Shown piece after piece: positions 58,715-64,000 of a stretch of 64,000 nt of DNA; positions within the stretch are counted from its first letter, which is position 1; each line of letters opens with the position of its first letter. The notes beneath the pieces were generated by a model. That model was not told where the DNA came from. It saw only the letters and a list, made by a program, of their open reading frames with translations, and made no database searches. A program made the translations under genes and the position numbers. Origin of the DNA: Actinomycetota bacterium (GTDB lineage: Bacteria > Actinomycetota > Thermoleophilia > Solirubrobacterales > 70-9); the NCBI GenBank assembly GCA_018268675.1, contig JAFDWB010000077.1:62001-126000 (forward strand). Reading direction: 5' to 3'.

Positions 58715-58787
58715 TGGGGGCCTCGGAGGCGACGGTTCGAAATCGTCCTCGCCGTCGAGGTGGCCGCTTTGCAGGGGTTTCCCGGAA

Positions 58788-58859
58788 TGGGCACGGCTGG
58801 TTTCGAACCAGCGACCTCTCGCGTGTGAAGCGAGCGCTCTCCCACTGAGCTACGCGCCC
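58788..58859 (-). tRNA. tRNA-Val (anticodon CAC)
   Basis: A complete 72-base cloverleaf on the minus strand: acceptor GGGCGCG/CGTGCCC with discriminator A (58788), D-arm GCTC/GAGC, anticodon stem CTCGC/GCGAG with loop TTCACAC (anticodon CAC at 58827-58825), and T-arm GCTGG-TTCGAAA-CCAGC. No CCA is encoded. The 3' end faces the integrated element, so this gene is the likely attachment site. Confidence 0.95.
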
Positions 58860-59042
58860 GGGACGGGCAGTTTACGCCGCCGGGGTGGGTGGGGGCGTCC
58901 AGGTGGATCGCGCGTGGGCTGGACGGCGGCGTCAGATAAGCGTCCAGAAAAGTAGGTACGTGGGTTGAGAATATTGAGTAATCCGCGTAGAACGGCCGAG
59001 AAAGTCCGTGCGTTTTTTTGTTTTCGTTACGAAAGGAGAATC

Positions 59043-60095
59043 GTGTCTAATTCGCTCAGGAGTCGCATTCGCCAGGCCTTTCTGCTGGGGTGCGCATCGG
59101 GAGCGGCCCTACTAGTTCTCGCTGTCGGCCAGGCGTCTGCCGCCACCTATCCGGGCGGAGGCAGCACGTTTACCGGCAGCGCGGAAGGGTGGACCGCGGT
59201 CGTCAAATGCAGCGTTCCGGCCCCACTATGCACGGCGACCGGCAGCTATGACGGTACTGCCGGGAACCCGTCGGGATCCCTCTCGAACAAAACCGAAATG
59301 CTCGTCGGCGCGCTGGGGCTGATCACCAGCGAAGTCGTCGACACCTCTCCCACGTTCACCGTCGGTGAAAGCGGGGCGGCGACGCTCGGCCTCCAGCGCG
59401 AGTTCGAGGTCTCCGAACTCCTCTCGCTGACCTCGGGGGTGGAATACACCGTGAACCTGGTCGACAAGTCGAACGGGACCAAGCAGAAAGCGTTCTCCGA
59501 GACGGTCGAAGGCCCGTCCGCCTTCACCGCCAAGCAGGGCCCCGTGGCGTTGGTGGCAGGTCACAGCTACGCGATCGAAGTTGCCGCGACGGTCAAATCC
59601 AACCTGGCCAACCTCGGCCTGTTCGGCAGCACCGAGTTCCGGATCGACAACGTCGCGCTGACCGGCTCCGCGAGCGGCGGTGGCTCCGGCGGCAGTGGCG
59701 GGGGAAGCGGCGGCGGTGGCGGCGAAGGGGGCGAAGGCGTCGGCGGTTCGGGCGGCATCTCCAACTCGCGCCTCGAAAGCCTGGTCAAGTCGCAGGGCCT
59801 CGTCGGCCCGGCCGTGCTGAAGGGCAGCATGCTGACCGTCAAGGCCAGGTGTCCGTCCCAGGTCGGGACCACCTGCACGATCTCCCTGCAGGGCCTCCTG
59901 AGCCGCAAGAAGGTGGCGACGACCGGCCGCAAGGCGAGGGTGAAGGCGGGCAAGACGAAGAGCGTCGCGCTCACGGTCAAGCCGGCCGCGCGCAAGTCGG
60001 TGCAGTCGAAGTCGAAGCTCCTGTTCAAGGTGACGGTCAAGGCCGGTAAGGCCAAGACGACCGTCTACAAGCCGTTGAAGCTGGTCCGCAAGTAG
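59043..60095 (+). CDS. Secreted protein with Gly-rich linker and Lys-rich C-terminal domain
   Basis: A 350-residue exported protein: signal peptide (FLLGCASGAALLVLAVGQASAA, about 13-34), a beta-rich domain (35-215) with a galactose-binding or choice-of-anchor look, a Gly/Ser linker (218-245), and a C-terminal domain with many Lys residues (VKAGKTKSVALTVKPAARKSVQ). The C-terminal pattern is common in surface proteins of this group. GTG 59043 was chosen for the ribosome site AAAGGAG. The function is unknown. It lies outside the element on the far side of the tRNA. Confidence 0.78.
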   Translation: MSNSLRSRIRQAFLLGCASGAALLVLAVGQASAATYPGGGSTFTGSAEGWTAVVKCSVPAPLCTATGSYDGTAGNPSGSLSNKTEMLVGALGLITSEVVDTSPTFTVGESGAATLGLQREFEVSELLSLTSGVEYTVNLVDKSNGTKQKAFSETVEGPSAFTAKQGPVALVAGHSYAIEVAATVKSNLANLGLFGSTEFRIDNVALTGSASGGGSGGSGGGSGGGGGEGGEGVGGSGGISNSRLESLVKSQGLVGPAVLKGSMLTVKARCPSQVGTTCTISLQGLLSRKKVATTGRKARVKAGKTKSVALTVKPAARKSVQSKSKLLFKVTVKAGKAKTTVYKPLKLVRK

Positions 60096-60107
60096 GTCGC
60101 GACCCCG

Positions 60108-61361
60108 CTACCCCGCGGGCTGCGGCCGGACGACGGGCTCTCCTCCGAGCGGAGGGGAGCCCGTGTCCGGGTCTTCCTCGACGTCGGTCCCGCGGTCGGC
60201 CTCCTCGTGGCGTCGCAACGCCAGCGCGACGAAGGGGAAGACGAGCGTCGAGAGCATCGCCGCGCCGACCAGCCCGGCCGCGGTCGAGGCCCGCATGTGC
60301 CCGCTCTCCCGCGCAAGGGTCGTGATCGCGACGACCAGCGGCAGCTCCGTCGCACAGTAGAAGGCGAGCGCGGCGCGGTCGCGGGCCCCGAGCACGCCGC
60401 GGTAGAGCAGCATCGCGGGCACCCCGCGGACGACCAGGAAGAGCCCGAAGAAGAGCGCCAGCTTGGCGATCGCGCCGAGCGAGCCGAGCGCCGCGAGGTC
60501 GAACTCGATCCCGCTGGTGACGAAGAAGAAGGGCACGAAGAAGCCGAACCCGACCGCGGTCAGCTTCGACTCGAAGACGCGCAGCTCGTGCCCCTTCAGC
60601 GCCAGCCGCACGATCATCCCGGCGACGAAGCCGCCGAGCAGGAGGTCGAGGCCGAGCTTCGAGGCGAGGAAGACGAGGCCGAAGACCAGCACCACGGTGA
60701 GGCGCACGGCGAGCTGGCTCGAGGCCTCGAAGGTGCGCTCGAGCATCGGCCAGCCGCGCCAGGCCCAGCGGATCGAGCCGAGCGCCAGCACCAGCGCCAG
60801 GCCGACGAAGGCGAGCAGGATCAGGGACTCGTGGAACGGGTTCTCGGTCGAGAGGACCAGCGTCACCAGCAGGATCGGCCCGAACTCGCCTACCCCGCCC
60901 GCCGCCAGCAGGTAGGTGCCGAAGCGCGTCTTCATCTCGCCGTTGTCGCGCAGGATCGGGATCAGCGTGCCGATCGCGGTCGTCGCCATCGCCGAGCCGG
61001 TGTAGAGGTAGGAGACGACGATCCCGGCCGCGGCGAGGAGCCCGCCGAGCCCGTAGGCGAGCGCCACCGAGAGCAGCCAGCCCCAGGCGCCGAGCTTCAT
61101 CGGCTTCCCCTTGATGCGCTCGAAGTCGATCTCGTAGCCGGCGAAGAAGAAGAGCATCCCGAGGCCGAGGTTGGAGAAGAATTCGATGAAGCGGTCGGAG
61201 TGGGCGAGGCCGAGGACGTGCGGGCCGACCACGATCCCGAGCATCAGCTCGAGCACGACGACCGGTGGCGCGAGGCGCTTGGGGACGACCGCGACGGTGA
61301 GCGCGGAGATCGCCGCCACGACCACGATGACGAAGAAGGATGCGGTGTCGACGTCGATCAT
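60108..61361 (-). CDS. Cation:proton antiporter (CPA2 family)
   Basis: A 417-residue membrane protein with about 12 helices, starting FFVIVVVAAISALTVAVVP. The conserved discontinuous-helix region FFAGYEIDFERIKGKP and the GEFGPILLVTLVLS segment are typical of Kef/NhaP-like CPA2 exchangers. It would exchange Na+ or K+ for protons and help with pH or salt balance. A short acidic C-terminal tail (residues 385-417) lacks a TrkA-type regulatory domain. It converges with the secreted-protein gene (12 bases) and diverges from the SRP RNA. Confidence 0.9.
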   Translation of the reverse strand: MIDVDTASFFVIVVVAAISALTVAVVPKRLAPPVVVLELMLGIVVGPHVLGLAHSDRFIEFFSNLGLGMLFFFAGYEIDFERIKGKPMKLGAWGWLLSVALAYGLGGLLAAAGIVVSYLYTGSAMATTAIGTLIPILRDNGEMKTRFGTYLLAAGGVGEFGPILLVTLVLSTENPFHESLILLAFVGLALVLALGSIRWAWRGWPMLERTFEASSQLAVRLTVVLVFGLVFLASKLGLDLLLGGFVAGMIVRLALKGHELRVFESKLTAVGFGFFVPFFFVTSGIEFDLAALGSLGAIAKLALFFGLFLVVRGVPAMLLYRGVLGARDRAALAFYCATELPLVVAITTLARESGHMRASTAAGLVGAAMLSTLVFPFVALALRRHEEADRGTDVEEDPDTGSPPLGGEPVVRPQPAG

Positions 61362-61516
61362 CGCGGCCGGATCCTATGTCGGAGCTGTAGGGTTGTGGAC
61401 GGACCGTGCTAGGCGGGGAATCAGCGGTGCCCTATAACCCGCAATCCGCTCTAGCGGGGCCGACTACCGTTCCGAGGGACTGACCGTCGGGGTCAGTACG
61501 TCGCGGCGGCGTTGAC

Positions 61517-61612
61517 GGCCGGGTCCCGCGCGACGTGGGCACGCGAACCAGGTCAGGTCCGGAAGGAAGCAGCCTTAAGCGGATGCCGCGGGTGCCGCGG
61601 GGAAGCCCGGCC
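61517..61612 (+). ncRNA. ffs: Signal recognition particle RNA (4.5S type)
   Basis: The universally conserved SRP apical sequence GGTCAGGTCCGGAAGGAAGC (61551-61570) followed by AGCC is present. Flanking sequence folds into one long hairpin: GGCCGGG (61517-61523) pairs with CCCGGCC (61606-61612), with CCCGCGCG/CGCGGG segments between. The size of about 96 bases fits the small bacterial form. Proximity to dnaX is the normal context. The ends may be a few bases longer on each side. Confidence 0.93.
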
Positions 61613-61704
61613 CGAGCCATAAACGACGGACACGCCCGGTGACCAGATCTCGAAGGCGGGTGCACGGTCCACTTTTTCGCCCTCCCGAGGGCCGGCGGGG
61701 ATGG

Positions 61705-61768
61705 CGCCTCGGACGGTTGGTGAGTTGACCCCCGCAGGGTGTGGTCAACTCACCAACCGTCCGAGGCG
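61705..61768. repeat. 26-base-pair perfect hairpin
   Basis: GCCTCGGACGGTTGGTGAGT and following bases (61705-61730) pair without mismatch with 61743-61768, leaving a 12-base loop. Its left arm is related to the hairpin at 61899. It is too long for a normal terminator and has no U-run. Confidence 0.85.
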
Positions 61769-61816
61769 GTTTCAGGGATGGGACGGGGTTCGGGGAGCCT
61801 TGCGCGGGCCGTCCAA

Positions 61817-61864
61817 GTTGACGGGCCGAAACCGGACTATCTGACGGGCTTTCGGCCCATCAAC
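61817..61864. repeat. Palindromic repeat, intergenic copy
   Basis: The 15-base arms GTTGACGGGCCGAAA and TTTCGGCCCATCAAC flank 18 bases. An inverted copy about 85 percent identical lies at 63054-63102 inside a gene. Read on the plus strand this copy would encode KPDYLTGFRPIN, almost the same peptide as the intragenic copy. Confidence 0.75.
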
Positions 61865-61898
61865 GTCAGCGGGCGCGGTGGCCCGTGGGCGGCTCGGA

Positions 61899-61944
61899 CG
61901 CTTGGTGAGTTGAGGGCGCCAGGGGACACACAACTCAGCAAGCG
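61899..61944. repeat. Second hairpin related to 61705
   Basis: CGCTTGGTGAGTTG (61899-61912) pairs with CAACTCAGCAAGCG (61931-61944) with one mismatch and an 18-base loop. The left arm and its upstream bases (CTCGGACG) match the left arm of the hairpin at 61705, so the two are diverged copies. Confidence 0.7.
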
Positions 61945-62007
61945 GTGGGGACCCTGCGCACGGAAGCGTGACTTCTCCCGCCTTCCGTCACTCCTTCCCA
62001 CCTCACA

Positions 62008-62067
62008 AGAGCCGCGGATGCCGGGCCGACCTCAGCCTGCCCGGGTCGGATCGGCATCCGCGGCTCT
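62008..62067. repeat. Third large hairpin
   Basis: AGAGCCGCGGATGCC (62008-62022) pairs perfectly with GGCATCCGCGGCTCT (62053-62067); CCGACC/GGTCGG extends the pairing inside. It lies about 60 bases beyond the 3' end of the membrane-protein gene and may terminate its transcript. The gap 61680-62129 holds this, the two related hairpins and the repeat at 61817, and no credible gene. Confidence 0.7.
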
Positions 62068-62129
62068 CGCAGGCGCCTCGCGTCCACCGCAGGCCCTCCG
62101 TCCCTTGGCCGTCCCACACCACGCCCGCC

Positions 62130-63683
62130 TCAACCTTCGCAGCGGCTGTAGACGATCCAGCTCTCGTTGCGGGCGACCTCGTGGAAGCCCTGCGGCGGGT
62201 GGAGGTTGTGGAACTTGGTCTTGTCGTTCGGGTCGAGGATGTAGTTGTGGATCACGAAGGCGCTCGCGGGCTGGACCCAGTAGCCGATTTCGCCGAGCTT
62301 CCGCTTTTCTTCGCCGGAGACCGCCTCGCTGGCGCTGACGATGTCGGTCGGCTTGACGTCGAGGCCGAAGGCGAGGCGCGGCACGGCGCGGTGATTGGGG
62401 ACCGCGATCGGGCCGCACGCCGGTGAGAAGGCGCCTGCGTCGACGAGTGCGGTGAGGTCGTTCTCGATCGTGCCCTGGTCGGTGAGGTCGGTGTGGACCT
62501 GGCGGTCGAGGCTCCACTGGTTCGGCAGCCAGATGATCACCATCGCGAGGACGATCCCGGCGAAGACCTGCCAGCGCCGCCGCCACGGGTTGCCGCGGTC
62601 GAGGAAGCGCCAGCCGAGCAGGGAGAGCGCGAAGAAGATCGAGAGGATCGCGCTCGCGAGCATCGTGTAGCGGGCGATGATCGCCAGGCCCGCGGTGGCG
62701 AGGACGGCGAAGGCGAGCAGCGCGAGGACGACCGCGGCGAAGCCGAGCGCGGCGCGGCGCGGCAGCAGGAAGATGCCGAGCAGGAGCCCGCCGAAGCCGC
62801 CGATCATCCCCGGCCACTGCATGATTTCGCCGAGCCGGCGCGGCCCGTAGAGGACGAGGTCGACCGGCCCCGTCTGGCGCTGCAGGGTTTCGACCGTCTT
62901 CTGCGTGCCGGTCAGGGAGTAGAGCGGGTTGCCGGTCGTGATCGCGTCGAAGAGGACCCAGATGATGAGCCCGCCGAGGGCCAGCAGTCCGAGCCAGGCG
63001 AGCTCGCGGTTCGAACGCTCGCCGCGCCACCCCACTTCCCAGCCGAACACCGTGTTGATGGGCCGAAAACCCGTCATATGGTCAGGTTTTCGGCCCGTCG
63101 ACGTGGTAGCGCCGGCCCGGCGGACGTCGAACGCCAGCCACAGCCAGTAGGCGATCGCGAAGCCCCAGGCCTCGGGGCGCAGGAGGCCCGCCGGGACCAG
63201 CAGGGCGAGCACCGGCCAGCCGGCACGCGGCCTCCGCGCCTCGATGTAGAGGGCGCCGAGGCAGAGGGCGATGTAGGGGAGGTCGACGTAGGCGCGCAGC
63301 CCGTTGGAGAGGAACGGCGCCCGGGTGAGGACGATCGCGGCGGCCACGATCCCGACCCATTTGTCGAACCAGACCGTCCCCAGGCGGTAGACGAAGTAGG
63401 CGATCAGGCCGAGGGAGACGTAGGCCAAGACCATGATCACGGTGATCGGCGCTTCCCCGAACGGCGAGGCGAGGAGGCCGATGAAGTCGGTCAGCGGGTG
63501 GGGCGTGGGGGGCAGGGCGGCGCCGTAGTCGGGGCTCATCCCGTGCGCCAGTTCGCGTCCCCAGACGAGCGCGTAGATCGTGTCGTAGTTGGGGAAGCCG
63601 ACCGGGAAGACGATCAGCAGCGCCGCGGTGACGGCGGCAACCCACGCCGCCGGCGTGAGCCACTTGCGGAGGCTCGGTGGCAC
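62130..63683 (-). CDS. Polytopic glycosyltransferase-like membrane protein (GT39/GT87-like)
   Basis: A 517-residue membrane protein with about ten hydrophobic helices (first: [20 protein letters not shown]) and an early extracytoplasmic loop ([23 protein letters not shown]) like that of polyprenyl-phosphate-dependent glycosyltransferases, where the acidic residues are catalytic. A soluble C-terminal domain follows residue 400. A 16-residue stretch ([16 protein letters not shown]) in a loop between helices is encoded by a palindromic repeat inserted in frame. The start is ATG 63683. Its true substrate is unknown; glycosylation of wall or lipid is probable. Confidence 0.78.
   Translation of the reverse strand: MPPSLRKWLTPAAWVAAVTAALLIVFPVGFPNYDTIYALVWGRELAHGMSPDYGAALPPTPHPLTDFIGLLASPFGEAPITVIMVLAYVSLGLIAYFVYRLGTVWFDKWVGIVAAAIVLTRAPFLSNGLRAYVDLPYIALCLGALYIEARRPRAGWPVLALLVPAGLLRPEAWGFAIAYWLWLAFDVRRAGATTSTGRKPDHMTGFRPINTVFGWEVGWRGERSNRELAWLGLLALGGLIIWVLFDAITTGNPLYSLTGTQKTVETLQRQTGPVDLVLYGPRRLGEIMQWPGMIGGFGGLLLGIFLLPRRAALGFAAVVLALLAFAVLATAGLAIIARYTMLASAILSIFFALSLLGWRFLDRGNPWRRRWQVFAGIVLAMVIIWLPNQWSLDRQVHTDLTDQGTIENDLTALVDAGAFSPACGPIAVPNHRAVPRLAFGLDVKPTDIVSASEAVSGEEKRKLGEIGYWVQPASAFVIHNYILDPNDKTKFHNLHPPQGFHEVARNESWIVYSRCEG
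63054..63102. repeat. Palindromic repeat, intragenic copy
   Basis: A 49-base copy (arms GTTGATGGGCCGAAA and TTTCGGCCCGTCGAC) lies within the membrane-protein gene. It keeps the reading frame and adds about 16 residues to a loop. It is an inverted copy of 61817-61864. Confidence 0.78.
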
Positions 63684-63750
63684 CGCGGCAACCTACCGAG
63701 CGGGCCTGAAGGGCGCCTCCGGACCGTGGATACACTGGCTGGACGCCCTC

Positions 63751-64000
63751 ATGAGCACCGAGTCCACGTCCCTTTACCGCCGCCACCGCCCCGGCTCGTT
63801 CGACGAGGTGGTCGGGCAGGCCCACGTCGTCCGCACGCTGCGCAACGCGGTGGAGCAGGACAAGGTCCACCACGCCTACCTGTTCGTCGGCTCGCGCGGG
63901 ACCGGCAAGACGTCGATGGCGAAGATCCTCGCCCGCTCGCTGAACTGCGAACGGGGCGGGCCGACCGTGACGCCGTGCGGGGAATGCCAGTCGTGCGTGA
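63751..64000 (+). CDS. dnaX: DNA polymerase III subunit gamma/tau, N-terminal part
   Basis: The first 83 residues are visible before the right edge. [28 protein letters not shown] is the standard opening; the Walker A motif [18 protein letters not shown] follows, and [17 protein letters not shown] contains the zinc-binding cysteines. The clamp-loader ATPase loads the beta clamp for replication. The ATG at 63751 lacks a visible ribosome site; a TACACT box (63731-63736) is about 15 bases upstream, so a very short leader is possible. Divergent from the membrane-protein gene. Confidence 0.95.
   Translation, partial: MSTESTSLYRRHRPGSFDEVVGQAHVVRTLRNAVEQDKVHHAYLFVGSRGTGKTSMAKILARSLNCERGGPTVTPCGECQSCV

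Larger units (their letters stand above)
37852..58787 (+). mobile_element. Integrative conjugative element adjoining tRNA-Val (left end unresolved)
   Basis: From 38051 to 52717 the genes form a transfer operon with a complete mating-pair set, followed by an integrase (52784) and accessory genes up to the tRNA-Val at 58788. The element lies on the 3' side of that tRNA, as expected for integration into a tRNA 3' end. I could not find a second copy of the tRNA 3' end near 31.9-38 kb, so the left boundary is a guess and the sigma/secreted-protein genes may also belong to it. The transfer genes are even richer in GC than the flanks. Confidence 0.65.

Noticed and set aside
58732-58748. A second tRNA gene on the plus strand
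   Set aside because: Only a T-arm-like hairpin is present; no acceptor, D-arm or anticodon arm can be built around it.
60207-61412. Plus-strand ORF opposite the antiporter
   Set aside because: Its product is a repetitive charged sequence without any domain, whereas the minus strand encodes a clear CPA2 antiporter.
1-64000. CRISPR array, insertion sequence or rRNA
   Set aside because: No regularly spaced repeats, transposase genes or rRNA signatures were seen anywhere in the window.

Overview
The window looks like a chromosomal segment of a high-GC actinobacterium, most likely from the Thermoleophilia/Solirubrobacterales group. The evidence is the GC-rich coding DNA, frequent GTG and TTG starts, genes overlapping by 4 to 8 bases, the exported-protein family that begins with a conserved 'TYAN...GGSSYAA' segment, and the SRP RNA - dnaX neighbourhood. 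This placement is inferred from gene content; no rRNA is present.

Region 1 (1-7419) is a one-carbon operon. It holds the C-terminal end of a glutamate-synthase-like (GlxD/MgsC type) protein, the four subunits of a heterotetrameric sarcosine oxidase or N-methylglutamate dehydrogenase (soxD, soxA, soxG, soxB), and purU and folD. Together these would demethylate an N-methyl amino acid and pass the one-carbon unit through tetrahydrofolate to formate.

Region 2 (7420-32001) is a catabolic region held together by a recurring promoter/operator. The palindrome GTGAT-NNN-ATCAC sits over the -10 box before a FAD amine/amino-acid oxidase, between an SMP-30 lactonase and an SDR, before a nine-gene operon, before a GMC oxidoreductase, before an APC permease, and once more at 31989. 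A GntR/FCD regulator (10718-11467) lies in the middle and is the obvious candidate to bind it. The nine-gene operon (11563-20961) encodes a D-2-hydroxyacid dehydrogenase, an HpcH/HpaI aldolase, a HisD-like dehydrogenase, an SDR, an IolD-like ring-opening hydrolase, an IolE-like TIM barrel, two Gfo/Idh/MocA dehydrogenases and a VOC protein. This resembles inositol catabolism in which the usual kinase/aldolase half is replaced. A cyclitol, or an amino- or N-methyl-cyclitol, is a reasonable but unproven substrate class. A permease - metallophosphoesterase - nucleotidyltransferase - CocE hydrolase operon and two AMP-forming ligases follow.

Region 3 (32079-37851) holds a sigma factor fused to a zinc-finger anti-sigma-like segment, a membrane helix and a Pro/Glu-rich tail, then three exported proteins and an ArsR-type regulator. 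The first and last share a 38-base upstream element.

Region 4 (about 37.9-58.8 kb) is an integrative conjugative element next to a tRNA-Val gene. It has a very tightly packed transfer operon (TcpC-like, pilin-like and TcpE-like proteins, a VirB4 ATPase split into two ORFs, a TrbL/VirB6-like protein, an SLT-CHAP wall hydrolase, a coupling protein, a replication-relaxation protein, two DNA methyltransferases and an excisionase-like HTH). A tyrosine integrase with an extra Mrr_N-like domain and a set of small accessory and regulatory genes follow. The left att site was not found.

Region 5 (58.8-64 kb) is ordinary chromosome: tRNA-Val, a secreted protein, a cation:proton antiporter, SRP RNA, a stretch packed with large hairpins, a membrane glycosyltransferase-like protein carrying a palindromic repeat inserted in frame, and the start of dnaX.
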